Of a stretch of 34,990 bases of DNA, positions 20,906 to 28,864 are shown piece by piece. The stretch covers positions 1 to 34,990 of IMG/VR virus record IMGVR_UViG_3300008259_000020; one strand, 5' to 3'. The stretch comes from a virus. The position numbers were made by a program, and so were the translations under genes. Position 1 is the first letter of the stretch, and the number at the start of each line of letters is the position of its first letter. The notes under the pieces were generated by a model. That model did not search any database. It had not been told where the DNA came from and saw only the letters and a list, made by a program, of their open reading frames with translations.

Positions 20906-23132
20906 GTGTTTCAACTACTAATTTAATCTCGTTATCATTGATATCGATATGTACTTCGCCGCCATCTTTTAGGCTTCCAAACAACATAAGCCTTGAAAGA
21001 GGACGTTTAATATCTTTGTCAATCACACGTTGTAGCGGTCTTGCACCCATTTTAGGATCAAAGCCTTTGTCAACCAAGTAATCCAGTGCTTCGTCACTAA
21101 CCGTAATTTTAACATTCTTGTCTTTGACTTGATCCATGAGTTCTTTCAAGAACTTTCCTACAATTTTCATCATAACAGGCTTGCTAAGTTTTGAGAATGT
21201 AATTACACCATCGAGACGATTTCTAAATTCCGGACTGAAGTACTTCTTTAGTTCGCCGTCTTCGTAATCTCTGTCAAGACTTTGACTAAAACCAATAGTA
21301 TTTTTCTCTGCTTCTTTAGCACCAAGGTTAGTGGTTAGGATAAGAACGCAGTTACGAGCATCTGCTTCTTTGCCGTTGGACCCTGTGATTTTACCATTGT
21401 CCATCAACTGTAGAAGCACTGCACTAACATCAGGATGTGCTTTTTCAATTTCGTCTAGCAACAGTACACAGTTAGGATTCTCTTGTAGTTTGATGATGAG
21501 TTGTCCTGCATCATCTTCAAATCCAACGTAGCCCGGAGGTGCACCGATAAACTTTGCAATACTGTGCTTTTCTTGGTATTCACTCATATCAAAACGAATT
21601 AGTTTAACACCAAGGTGATGTGCAAGTTGTTTTGCTGTTTCAGTTTTACCAGTACCTGTTGGCCCCATAAACACAAACGAACCGATTGGTTTGTTTTCAG
21701 GTTTAAGTCCTGCTTGAGCAACAAGAATTTTGTCAACAATACTTTCAATTGCACTGTCTTGACCATAAACACTTGATTTTAGATTTGTTTCTAGATTGAC
21801 AAGATTTTCTGTTTCGCGTTCGGCAATTTGATCTTCGGGAATCTTTACAAGTTTAGCAAGTTCGTACTGAATATTTTCAGCAGTTACAACCTTGTTGTCA
21901 ACTTGATCCAGCACTTTGAATCTGCTACATGCAACGTCAATGAGATCGATTGCTTTATCAGGAAGTTTTTTATCTGCTTGATACTTGACTGAAAGTTTAA
22001 CAGCGGCTTCGATTGCATCATCAGTGATTACTACACTATGATAATCCTCATAGTACTTGCGAATACCATCAAGAATTTTAACAGACATTTCTGGTGTAGG
22101 TTCATCAACATTTACACGCTGGAAACGACGCATAAGTGCGCGATCTTTTTCAAAATACTTGCGATACTCTTCCCAAGTAGTGCTTGCAACAACCTTAACG
22201 TTGCCTTTTGATAGGGCAGGTTTGAGCATGTTTGCAAGATCGTTAGCACTGTTTCCACTGCCAGCGCCTGCACCACTGATCATGTGTGCTTCATCAATAA
22301 ACATAATGGTCTTGCCCTTTGTTTGTAGGGCTTGAAGAACAAGTTTAAAGCGTTCTTCAAAGTCGCCGCGGTACTTACTGCCGGCAAGCATACTACCAAT
22401 GTCCAGTGCATAAACATTATAGTCTTGTAAAAACTTTGGTACTTGTTTGTTAACAATTTTCCAAGCAAGACCTTCTGCAATTGCAGTTTTACCTACACCA
22501 GGATCGCCAACCATTAGTACGTTTGACTTGGTTCTACGTCCAAGTGCAAGAGCAACTTGTTCTACTTCTTCTTCACGTCCAATAACAGGATCAATCTTGT
22601 TTTTCTTTACTTCGCTGTTCAAGTCTGTGGTAAAGGAACGAAGTGCCTTGTTAGCAACGCCTTGATTTTCCTGTTGTTCTTCTTCGTCAACCATGCTATC
22701 AAATTCAGTACTCATGTAAGTAACAAATTTGTCTTTTGAGATACCGGCTTGTTGTGTTACAAAGTATGCATACGAACGTTTTTCGTTTAGAATACTAACA
22801 AATACGTCACCAACGTCAATGTTATTACGTCCATTAAACAATACCTGTGTAAATGCTCTATTCAATACACGTTCAACAGTTTGTGTCTTTTTAGGCTTGT
22901 ACCTTGTGCCTTCGATCTTAATCTCATCTAGTTTTGTCTTGAGATAGTTTTCAAGATTCTTTTTCATTAGTTCAGGGTCGGCACCAAACCCAATAATAAC
23001 TTTTTCAAAGTGTTCTTCACACAGTATTGCATACAAAAGATGCTCAAGTGTAATGTACTCATGCTGTAGTTTTTTAGCATCGTTCATTGCTTTGTCAAAA
23101 ACAACTTGTAGTACTTGGCTAGGTTCAACCAT
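20883..23132 (-). CDS. clpA: ClpA-type AAA+ unfoldase
   Basis: 749 residues, near the length of bacterial ClpA (758). A Clp N-domain (ITLEHLLYAIL) comes first. The first AAA+ module has GDPGVGKT (Lys215), FIDEAH and GSKYRGDFEERFK; the second has GPTGTGKT (Lys496) and LLLDEIEKAHPDV. There is no ClpB-type middle coiled coil. IGF at 613-615 sits where E. coli ClpA has IGL, the loop that docks on ClpP, so the protein may use the host protease. AAAGGA lies before the ATG, and the gene overlaps def by 8 bases. In this phage it may redirect protein turnover during infection. Confidence 0.95.
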   Translation of the reverse strand: MVEPSQVLQVVFDKAMNDAKKLQHEYITLEHLLYAILCEEHFEKVIIGFGADPELMKKNLENYLKTKLDEIKIEGTRYKPKKTQTVERVLNRAFTQVLFNGRNNIDVGDVFVSILNEKRSYAYFVTQQAGISKDKFVTYMSTEFDSMVDEEEQQENQGVANKALRSFTTDLNSEVKKNKIDPVIGREEEVEQVALALGRRTKSNVLMVGDPGVGKTAIAEGLAWKIVNKQVPKFLQDYNVYALDIGSMLAGSKYRGDFEERFKLVLQALQTKGKTIMFIDEAHMISGAGAGSGNSANDLANMLKPALSKGNVKVVASTTWEEYRKYFEKDRALMRRFQRVNVDEPTPEMSVKILDGIRKYYEDYHSVVITDDAIEAAVKLSVKYQADKKLPDKAIDLIDVACSRFKVLDQVDNKVVTAENIQYELAKLVKIPEDQIAERETENLVNLETNLKSSVYGQDSAIESIVDKILVAQAGLKPENKPIGSFVFMGPTGTGKTETAKQLAHHLGVKLIRFDMSEYQEKHSIAKFIGAPPGYVGFEDDAGQLIIKLQENPNCVLLLDEIEKAHPDVSAVLLQLMDNGKITGSNGKEADARNCVLILTTNLGAKEAEKNTIGFSQSLDRDYEDGELKKYFSPEFRNRLDGVITFSKLSKPVMMKIVGKFLKELMDQVKDKNVKITVSDEALDYLVDKGFDPKMGARPLQRVIDKDIKRPLSRLMLFGSLKDGGEVHIDINDNEIKLVVETHEQSETA

Positions 23133-23643
23133 TTTTAATCCTTTTGATTCTGCGCTTTTCGGCCATTTTATATTTTAGTTTACTAACTCTGTCGATGTAC
23201 TGAATACCATGTAAATGATCGTATTCATGTAAGAATATACGTGCATCTATATCATCAAACTTTGTTTCTACATGTATAACATTTTTAAAGTCACTTGTCA
23301 AGGTATCAAATTCAACAATGCAACTAATTGGACGTTTTACTTTTAAAAACAGCCCAGGATGACTTAAACAGCCTTCGGGTCCTTCTTCAGTTTCTTTGCT
23401 TAATCCTTTAATAACAGGATTCATCACAACAGTTATCTCACCGTATTGTCTATTTAACACAGGTTTCATAACAAAAATCTGATACGGTACTCCTACTTGA
23501 TTAGCACTTAACCCTAGACCGCCTTCTTTAACCACAAGGTCGATCATATCTAATGCAATCGGTGCAGGATGCAGTTGATTAAACGGCCAAGTTTGCGTTG
23601 GCGTTTCTAGCATAACATTAGGTGCTAGTATTAATTGCATCAT
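23125..23643 (-). CDS. def: Peptide deformylase
   Basis: 172 residues, with all three metal-site motifs: [10 protein letters not shown] (motif I), EGCLSHPG (motif II, Cys ligand) and [14 protein letters not shown] (motif III, HExxH). The enzyme removes the formyl group from the starting Met of new proteins; phage versions are known in marine phages, and some act on host photosystem proteins. The start lies 26 bases inside the end of dnaJ, and the stop overlaps clpA, so the three form one operon. Confidence 0.95.
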   Translation of the reverse strand: MMQLILAPNVMLETPTQTWPFNQLHPAPIALDMIDLVVKEGGLGLSANQVGVPYQIFVMKPVLNRQYGEITVVMNPVIKGLSKETEEGPEGCLSHPGLFLKVKRPISCIVEFDTLTSDFKNVIHVETKFDDIDARIFLHEYDHLHGIQYIDRVSKLKYKMAEKRRIKRIKNG

Positions 23644-24424
23644 TTATAACTTTTATCCTTTCGATTATGATATCGTCTGATATCTTTGGAACAAAACCTT
23701 TTACTGTTAGATAAAGATGGCCAGTTATTCCTTTAGCAGGGTCTATTAAACCGTATCCTGCAATAGAAAAAACAGTTCCAGGTTGAGTTCCTTTAGGTAT
23801 TTTAACATTTATTTCGTTGCCAGTCAATGACTTAATAACAACGCTTGTTCCTAAAATAAGATCAAAAACACTAACTTCTTTTGTGCATTTTAGATTCTTA
23901 CCATCTCTTTCAAACACTGAATGTTTCTTTACTCTAACAAGAACAATTAAATCACCTCTAGGTATTGAAGCGATACTGTTGTCGCCTAGACCTTTAAAAC
24001 GTATGGCTTCGCCGTCTTGTATACCAGCATGTATTTTAATTGTAGCAATAGTACTTTGTCCATTAAACAAATTGTAATTTGCAATTAAATCTTTGCCAGT
24101 AACTACTTCTTCTAAGTCTAGCGTAATTGCTATTTTAATATCTCGATTTTTTCTAACATTAGGATATCCACGCATAGTTCCAAAGAATGCATTTAATATG
24201 TCATCCATGTTTGTTGAATTGAAGTTGTATTCCTGTTTAGGTTGATCATACTCTGCACGTTTTGTAGTATCTTTTAACGTTTCGTATGCTTCGTTTATTT
24301 CAGCAAAACGTATGGTATCACCACCCCTGTCAGGATGGTGTTCCATTGCTAATTTTCTATATGCTTTTTTTATTTCATCTTGTGTAGCAGTTTTTGAAAC
24401 ACCAAGTACTTTATAATAATCCAT
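23618..24424 (-). CDS. dnaJ: DnaJ-like co-chaperone (type II, no zinc finger)
   Basis: 268 residues. The J domain occupies residues 1-60 ([20 protein letters not shown], then HHPDRGG with the HPD motif that activates DnaK). No Cys-rich zinc finger and only a short linker follow, then the C-terminal substrate-binding domains ([28 protein letters not shown]-type segments). The plan matches CbpA/DnaJ type II and it probably works with host DnaK. It heads the dnaJ-def-clpA operon; no strong ribosome binding site precedes the ATG. Confidence 0.9.
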   Translation of the reverse strand: MDYYKVLGVSKTATQDEIKKAYRKLAMEHHPDRGGDTIRFAEINEAYETLKDTTKRAEYDQPKQEYNFNSTNMDDILNAFFGTMRGYPNVRKNRDIKIAITLDLEEVVTGKDLIANYNLFNGQSTIATIKIHAGIQDGEAIRFKGLGDNSIASIPRGDLIVLVRVKKHSVFERDGKNLKCTKEVSVFDLILGTSVVIKSLTGNEINVKIPKGTQPGTVFSIAGYGLIDPAKGITGHLYLTVKGFVPKISDDIIIERIKVINDAINTST

Positions 24425-24429
24425 TGCTT

Positions 24430-24453
24430 ATTATATATCGTCTATACGTATAG
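24430..24453 (-). promoter_or_regulatory. Possible promoter with palindromic operator upstream of dnaJ
   Basis: On the minus strand the 12-base perfect palindrome CTATACGTATAG (24442-24453) lies 6 bases before TATAAT (24430-24435), the consensus -10 hexamer. No TTGACA-like -35 box is present at 17 bases; the palindrome covers that position, so it could be an activator or repressor site. The gap before dnaJ is only 34 bases. Confidence 0.4.
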
Positions 24454-24458
24454 CGATA

Positions 24459-24929
24459 TTAGTTAAATGGATTTAATCTTTGCAATGCTGTTTCTTGTTG
24501 TTGTGTAGCGTTTGTTGCCTGTTCTGTTGCTGCCGCAATTTCTGCATTTGCAGCCTCTAAAGCACTATTACTATCTTTGTAATAGCCTTCGTATGCAATT
24601 ATAATTGCCTGTTGCTGTTGAATAAATGCTCTTAAATCACTAAGGTTAAGGGCAAGTGCTTCATAGCCCTCATCAGTTAGTGCAAAGAACACAACAGGTT
24701 TTCCTTTTGCTTTTAATTTTTCAATTTGTGCTTGAAAGTTTTCTGGTGTTACTACATACCACTCAACATTTCTAGTTTGTACTCTATCAACTCCGGGCAA
24801 AACCAGTTCTGGTTTTTCAACTGGTTTTGCCGATATTTGTATAGGTTGTGGTTTTGGAGCACCACAGGCACTAACGACGAATAAGATCGTCGTAAAGCCA
24901 AGGACATTCACTATTGAACGAACGTGCAT
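24459..24929 (-). CDS. Predicted outer-membrane lipoprotein, o-spanin-like (Rz1 analogue)
   Basis: 156 residues from the ATG at 24929, chosen over the ATG three codons earlier because AGGA then lies nine bases upstream. The N-terminus is a lipoprotein signal (VLGFTTILFVVSACG) with the lipid-modified Cys. The mature part starts Pro-rich (APKPQPIQI, KPVEKPELVLPG) and ends in an Ala/Gln-rich helix (AATEQATNATQQQETALQRL). It overlaps the end of the i-spanin-like gene by 59 bases in a different frame, the overlapping arrangement typical of Rz/Rz1 pairs. It is longer than most o-spanins, so another lipoprotein role is possible. Confidence 0.6.
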   Translation of the reverse strand: MHVRSIVNVLGFTTILFVVSACGAPKPQPIQISAKPVEKPELVLPGVDRVQTRNVEWYVVTPENFQAQIEKLKAKGKPVVFFALTDEGYEALALNLSDLRAFIQQQQAIIIAYEGYYKDSNSALEAANAEIAAATEQATNATQQQETALQRLNPFN

Positions 24930-25335
24930 CTTTTGCATTCCTTTCTTCTTCTGTTAATTCTGCCCCACTTAGTAGTTCGAAACATCTTCCTACTTTATTG
25001 CTTGCCCCGTTAATAATGCGTTCGACCAATGCAGGTTTTTCGTTGCCCAATACACCCAAGTCATGTTTAGCCAATCTGTTTGACAGTTCTCTATTTTGTT
25101 CTCGAATGGCTTGAAACTCTCGGTTGATACGAGTTATTTCTGCATTAGCCTTAGCAAAATCTTGTTGTAGTACATTTATAGTTTCTTCATTGGTTTGTAC
25201 TGCTATTTCTAACTTAGCATTATTTTCAGTTAACGTAGCAATTCTAGACTGACTGTCTTTGTAATACCAAGCAAAAGCCCCTGCCATTGCTAGCATCAAG
25301 ACTCCCATCATTGCCATACCTTTTAATCCTAACAT
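24871..25335 (-). CDS. Predicted i-spanin-like inner-membrane protein (Rz analogue)
   Basis: 154 residues from the ATG at 25335, preferred because GGAG lies eight bases upstream and the endolysin stops just before; the frame is open to 25437. One N-terminal membrane span (GVLMLAMAGAFAWYY) is followed by a long coiled coil (IATLTENNAKLEIAVQTNEE through REFQAIREQNRELSNRLAK) and a C-terminal globular part with two Cys. This is the plan of an i-spanin, which joins an outer-membrane lipoprotein to fuse the membranes at lysis. Position right after the endolysin supports it. Confidence 0.7.
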   Translation of the reverse strand: MLGLKGMAMMGVLMLAMAGAFAWYYKDSQSRIATLTENNAKLEIAVQTNEETINVLQQDFAKANAEITRINREFQAIREQNRELSNRLAKHDLGVLGNEKPALVERIINGASNKVGRCFELLSGAELTEEERNAKDARSFNSECPWLYDDLIRR

Positions 25336-25364
25336 AGACGGTACTCCAATTTTAAAACCACTGG

Positions 25365-26255
25365 TTAGCCTAGTAACTTTGACAATGTCTTTGGCCCGGC
25401 CACTCCATCGGCTGTTAAGCCATTCTTTGTCTGCCATGCTTTTAATGCTGACTCTGTTCCAGGGCCAAATGAGCCGTCTGCTGTAACTCCAAGTGCTTTT
25501 TGCAATTTTGCTACTGAAGGGCCGCTTGATCCTTTTTTCAATGTTTCTGTAACGCTGGCTGATGCACCACCAGTACCACTTGATACGGAACTGGCTGATG
25601 GTGTAAAATTTCCACCAAGTACTTTCAATGCTTCTTCAAAACGTTCTTTACGATCAGCAAGGCCGATGTCACCACCGTTGATGATTTTTGTCATCTTAAC
25701 AATGTCTTTGGTGTCAGCAACTGCATTTAGTTTCTTTGCGTTCCAGAACCAGCAAGCACTCTCGATAGCACCTTTTTCAGTTGCAACATAATCAGCAGCC
25801 TGTTCTGCTGTCATGTTAACACTTTTACCAAAGTTGGTATAGTTCTCACGGCCAGTAAGTTGCTTTAGACCACGACCACGGAATCTCCATCCGTCGCCTT
25901 CTTTTACGTTGCCCATCTTGGAAGTTCTGAACTCGTCCATGTAAACATAGTTAGCAATCATCTCTGGGTTTTTAGCATACTCTTTTGCGTTACGCTTGCC
26001 TGGACCAAAATAGCGAGGGAATATTTTTAACAGAGTTTCTTCTCTATAATTCAAATTCTCTTCGAGCATCTTGAAGTTACCTGACTCGTGAGCACACTGA
26101 GCCATAAATCCTGCAACACGCTCGATTGTGTTAATTTCGTACTTAGGAAATATCTCTATCATTGCGGCATGCCACTTTTCGGCATCCGGATTTCCTTTTA
26201 AAATTTGTTTTACTTGTTCAACTGTAAATTTGAACTTTAAGTCTTCTGCGCCCAT
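25365..26255 (-). CDS. Endolysin: GH19 chitinase-like muramidase with peptidoglycan-binding domain
   Basis: 296 residues from the ATG at 26255 (AAGGA seven bases upstream). Residues 5-215 are a glycoside hydrolase family 19-type domain, with FMAQCAHESGNFKMLEENLN (catalytic Glu in HES), GWRFRGRGLKQLTGRENYTN and KIINGGDIGLADRKERF. After a Ser/Gly linker, residues 235-296 form a PG_binding_1 repeat (LKKGSSGPSVAKLQKALG, DGVAGPKTLSKLLG). It should cut the glycan strands of the cell wall at lysis. No signal peptide is seen, so it would need a holin; no holin gene was recognised in this window. Confidence 0.93.
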   Translation of the reverse strand: MGAEDLKFKFTVEQVKQILKGNPDAEKWHAAMIEIFPKYEINTIERVAGFMAQCAHESGNFKMLEENLNYREETLLKIFPRYFGPGKRNAKEYAKNPEMIANYVYMDEFRTSKMGNVKEGDGWRFRGRGLKQLTGRENYTNFGKSVNMTAEQAADYVATEKGAIESACWFWNAKKLNAVADTKDIVKMTKIINGGDIGLADRKERFEEALKVLGGNFTPSASSVSSGTGGASASVTETLKKGSSGPSVAKLQKALGVTADGSFGPGTESALKAWQTKNGLTADGVAGPKTLSKLLG

Positions 26256-26416
26256 AGTAAATTCCTTTCTTGACACTCGCGACATTGGCAGTTGTCGCAC
26301 ACTTTCATTTGACCAAATAGTCTTAGACTATCGCTGTCTCTATAATCTTCCCACAAACTAATGCCACAATGTGCAGATCTTCCGCAATTATTGCAACGCT
26401 TATCGATAGATTCCAT
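26237..26416 (-). CDS. Cys-rich mini-protein (59 residues), likely zinc-binding
   Basis: Reads MESIDKRCNNCGRSAHCG, then an acidic spacer, then KVCDNCQCRECQERN. Eight Cys in two clusters (CxxC...HC and CxxCxCxxC) suggest one or two zinc sites. The ATG shares a base with the stop of the upstream gene (TAATG), and its end overlaps the endolysin start by 19 bases. Found by reading the frame directly. The function is unknown; its place before the endolysin may be only positional. Confidence 0.6.
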   Translation of the reverse strand: MESIDKRCNNCGRSAHCGISLWEDYRDSDSLRLFGQMKVCDNCQCRECQERNLLWAQKT

Positions 26417-27135
26417 TAAATTCTTTCTAAAACTAATGTATGTCCAGCATTTTCGAAGGTTAGTATAGTATTACCATATTTTGTAACATTGTAATCGCCT
26501 ACGTATTTTGTAAGAAAAAGTATCTCTGCATAATCGTTAATATTTATTTTTTCTTTAATACTTTCGTTAACTTGCACGGTATTTCCGAAATCCTTAACTT
26601 TAAATCCAATAGGATCTGCAAACACTTTTTTAATAATTAATTCTTCATCTTCGGTTAACTCGATAGAATCCAAGTAACTTTTGTTAAAGAAATTTTTAAA
26701 GTTGTTCATATTAGATTCTGTAACTGTTTGATTGTACGAATCTGTATCCAGTGGTATTTCTGCTGCTAGGTTTTCAACAGTCAACGGCTGACTGCGAAAT
26801 CCTCTGTAGTATCTAAATTTCCAATTTTTCTTAGCAGTTAGTTTTGTAATACCATCCATTAGTTCCATGATTTGTTCTGGAACACTGTTGTCTCTTTCGA
26901 TTTCAACAAACACACGATACATACCGTCTTCTAGTTCACCTGGCGAAACATCTGCATCCAGTACAAAACTATAACCTTTTTCGATAAAGTCAGATAAATC
27001 TCTAGCAGGTTGTTCTTCGTTTACAGTGAAACTTACAACAACGATATCTTCGTCGCTGCCCATTTTACTTTTATAAGAATCGATTTCAATGATTCTGTAG
27101 ACTAAATCTACCAAATCGCCTTCTTTAAGTCCCAT
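26416..27135 (-). CDS. Phage protein of unknown function
   Basis: 239 residues. It begins with a small beta-rich domain (LKEGDLVDLVYRIIEIDSYK, IVVVSFTVNEEQPARDLSDF, GMYRVFVEIERD). It continues with KFRYYRGFRSQPLTVENL and ends in another beta-rich part (GNTILTFENAGHTLVLERI). It is paired with the gene before it, overlapping by one base, probably under a late-type promoter. Company with a virion-like neighbour suggests a structural or assembly role, unproven. Confidence 0.6.
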   Translation of the reverse strand: MGLKEGDLVDLVYRIIEIDSYKSKMGSDEDIVVVSFTVNEEQPARDLSDFIEKGYSFVLDADVSPGELEDGMYRVFVEIERDNSVPEQIMELMDGITKLTAKKNWKFRYYRGFRSQPLTVENLAAEIPLDTDSYNQTVTESNMNNFKNFFNKSYLDSIELTEDEELIIKKVFADPIGFKVKDFGNTVQVNESIKEKININDYAEILFLTKYVGDYNVTKYGNTILTFENAGHTLVLERI

Positions 27136-27674
27136 TATATTCCAACCTCTCCTGCTGGTGCGATCTGATCTTGTGCTTCTGGCGGAGTATCCTGTGCCAT
27201 TGCAGTTTGCTCAGGATTTTCTTGCGCCATATCCTCAACTTCCGAATCTTCTATCTCTGTATTATACATATCAGACAATAGTTTTTTTGGCATACGTATT
27301 TCTACAATCCATATTGGATGTCTTTCGAGTTTGCCTTTTTTAGTACCAGGACGAAAATCGTCAGGATCCATTACAGTTCTTGGTTTAATGATGTAAGATT
27401 TCTGATAAAATACTTTGCAGTCGTAATCTAGGAGACGCTTGCCACCCATTGGATCTGGCATTTGATCAGCAGACCAAAAGAATTTTGCACTAACCCAGTG
27501 ACGATCAATAATAGGACCTTCAGCTAACTCGCCATCTTCCCAATTTTTGTAAACATATAGATCGAGTTCGTCTAATACACGCTCAAAGTCTTTTAACACA
27601 TTGAAGGCAGTATTGCTTTCGTACATGCTTTCGATGTTTTTAATTACATCTATGGAATCAAGAATGTTTGCCAT
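27135..27674 (-). CDS. Conserved phage protein, possibly virion-associated
   Basis: 179 residues. The core WVSAKFFWSADQMPDPMGGK, then VFYQKSYIIKPRTVMDPDDF and HPIWIVEIRMPKKLL, is of a type I associate with marine T4-like phages; the family role is not known to me. Residues 140-179 are acidic and Gln/Pro-rich, probably disordered (EDMAQENPEQTAMAQDTPPE). AGGAAATACA precedes the ATG, and a TAAATAAG motif lies about 25 bases upstream. It is the first gene of the block that leads into lysis. Confidence 0.6.
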   Translation of the reverse strand: MANILDSIDVIKNIESMYESNTAFNVLKDFERVLDELDLYVYKNWEDGELAEGPIIDRHWVSAKFFWSADQMPDPMGGKRLLDYDCKVFYQKSYIIKPRTVMDPDDFRPGTKKGKLERHPIWIVEIRMPKKLLSDMYNTEIEDSEVEDMAQENPEQTAMAQDTPPEAQDQIAPAGEVGI

Positions 27675-27697
27675 TGTATTTCCTATTCTTTTCTATA

Positions 27698-27706
27698 CTT
27701 ATTTAG
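27698..27706 (-). promoter_or_regulatory. Candidate late-type promoter, minus strand
   Basis: CTAAATAAG on the minus strand, about 24 bases before the ATG at 27674. A matching TTAAATAAG sits 46 bases away on the plus strand facing phoH. Two copies of the same motif in one divergent intergenic region, each before a gene, support a phage-type promoter related to T4 late TATAAATA. Confidence 0.4.
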
Positions 27707-27751
27707 TCGTTTTGCTGTTCAATATGCGCGGTTTTCTTTATGCCTCAAAGG

Positions 27752-27760
27752 TTAAATAAG
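27752..27760 (+). promoter_or_regulatory. Candidate late-type promoter, plus strand (phoH)
   Basis: TTAAATAAG on the plus strand, the counterpart of the minus-strand CTAAATAAG at 27698-27706. A start a few bases downstream would place the hairpin at 27765-27801 at the very 5' end of the phoH message. Confidence 0.4.
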
Positions 27761-27764
27761 TGTG

Positions 27765-27801
27765 CAGGGGAGGAAGTTTCCTGCAAAGGAAACTAACCCT
27801 G
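27765..27801 (+). other. Leader hairpin with GNRA-type loop before phoH
   Basis: An 8-bp perfect stem AGTTTCCT/AGGAAACT (27775-27782 with 27787-27794) closes a GCAA tetraloop. An outer 5-bp stem CAGGG/CCCTG (27765-27769 with 27797-27801) is separated by a small internal loop. It ends about 14 bases before the AGGAGG ribosome binding site, which stays free. It could stabilise the phoH message or act as a protein-binding site. Confidence 0.6.
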
Positions 27802-27826
27802 TGTTCCAAATCCATAGGAGGACTTA

Positions 27827-28561
27827 ATGGGTAAAGCTAGAGCCGCTAAGAGGCAAGCAAACTTTTCAACTAACAACACCAATAATGTTGTTAAATTTAA
27901 CAATTTCCTTCCAAAAAAGAATCGTACAGTAGATATACTTCCACGAAATAAAAGCCAAGAAAACTACGTGTTAACACTGTTGGATCCGGGTAAAGACATA
28001 GTCTTTGGTATTGGTCCAGCGGGAACCGGTAAGACTATGTTAGCCTGCCAGGTGGCCGTAAAGAAGTTTTTAGAAGGTGAAGTAGATCGCATTGTTGTAA
28101 CTCGTCCTGCTGTCAGTGCAGACGAGGATCTAGGATTCTTACCAGGTACGCTAGAAGAAAAAATGGCACCGTGGACTAGACCTATCTTCGACGTTTTTAG
28201 AGAGTATTTTTATGCTAACGAAATCGAAGGTATGATTCAGGAAGGTGTTATTGAAATATCACCTCTTGCATACATGCGTGGTAGAACATTTAAAGATGCT
28301 TATATCATTGCAGACGAAATGCAAAACGCAACACCAAATCAAATGAAAATGTTACTAACACGAATTGGTAACAATAGTAAGATGGTTGTTACAGGTGATT
28401 TGGCCCAAGCAGACCGACTTAAAGATAATGGACTTATTGACTTTATAGGTCATTTAAAAGACACCGAGACTAGACGTATCGAAGTATGTGAATTTGCCTA
28501 CAAAGATATTGAGCGACATCAAGCCGTTAAAGAAGTTCTTAGAGTTTACGGAGACGAATAA
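27827..28561 (+). CDS. phoH: PhoH-like P-loop ATPase
   Basis: 244 residues, the only plus-strand gene. GIGPAGTGKTMLACQ is the Walker A motif (around residue 67). VTRPAVSADEDLGFLPGTLE is a strongly conserved PhoH signature, and IIADEMQNATPNQMKMLLTR holds Walker B, followed by VVTGDLAQADR. PhoH-like proteins are widespread in marine phages; proposed roles are in RNA handling or phosphate-stress metabolism. AGGAGG lies six bases before the ATG. The gene has its own leader hairpin and terminator, so it is a single-gene unit against the direction of everything else. Confidence 0.95.
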   Translation: MGKARAAKRQANFSTNNTNNVVKFNNFLPKKNRTVDILPRNKSQENYVLTLLDPGKDIVFGIGPAGTGKTMLACQVAVKKFLEGEVDRIVVTRPAVSADEDLGFLPGTLEEKMAPWTRPIFDVFREYFYANEIEGMIQEGVIEISPLAYMRGRTFKDAYIIADEMQNATPNQMKMLLTRIGNNSKMVVTGDLAQADRLKDNGLIDFIGHLKDTETRRIEVCEFAYKDIERHQAVKEVLRVYGDE

Positions 28562-28562
28562 T

Positions 28563-28593
28563 AGTAAAGGGCCTTAACGGGCCCTTTACTTTT
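28563..28593 (+). terminator. Intrinsic terminator after phoH
   Basis: Perfect 11-bp stem AGTAAAGGGCC/GGCCCTTTACT with a 6-base loop, followed by TTT. It begins right after the phoH stop and ends at the stop codon of the opposing minus-strand gene, so it separates convergent transcripts. The T-run is short; on the other strand AAAGTAAAGG follows no comparable T tract. Confidence 0.8.
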
Positions 28594-28864
28594 AATAAGA
28601 TATTCTCTTTCCACTCGTCGGTGGAATTGTATTTGGTTTTGGATTTTTTATAAGCCAAATTAAATATTCATTTTTATTTAATATAGATTTCCAATAAAGT
28701 GTCTTGATTGGAGGTTTTCCGTTTTCGTCATAGTGAGTTTGAATCTCATAAAACTCGTCAAGCCAAACCCATTTTCCTCTGGTTGTTTTTATCGGAAGAT
28801 ACGCATATTTTTTAACAACTGTTTCTCTAGGACTGGGTTGATAACCCATGTTAACGCCCATCAT
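28592..28864 (-). CDS. Small phage protein, unknown function
   Basis: 90 residues, Tyr/Trp/Lys-rich (KKYAYLPIKTTRGKWVWLDE, TLYWKSILNKNEYLIWLI), probably a small mixed alpha/beta domain. It starts in the ATGA overlap with td and stops at the phoH terminator. No family was recognised. It is the last gene of the nucleotide metabolism block. Confidence 0.6.
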   Translation of the reverse strand: MMGVNMGYQPSPRETVVKKYAYLPIKTTRGKWVWLDEFYEIQTHYDENGKPPIKTLYWKSILNKNEYLIWLIKNPKPNTIPPTSGKRISY

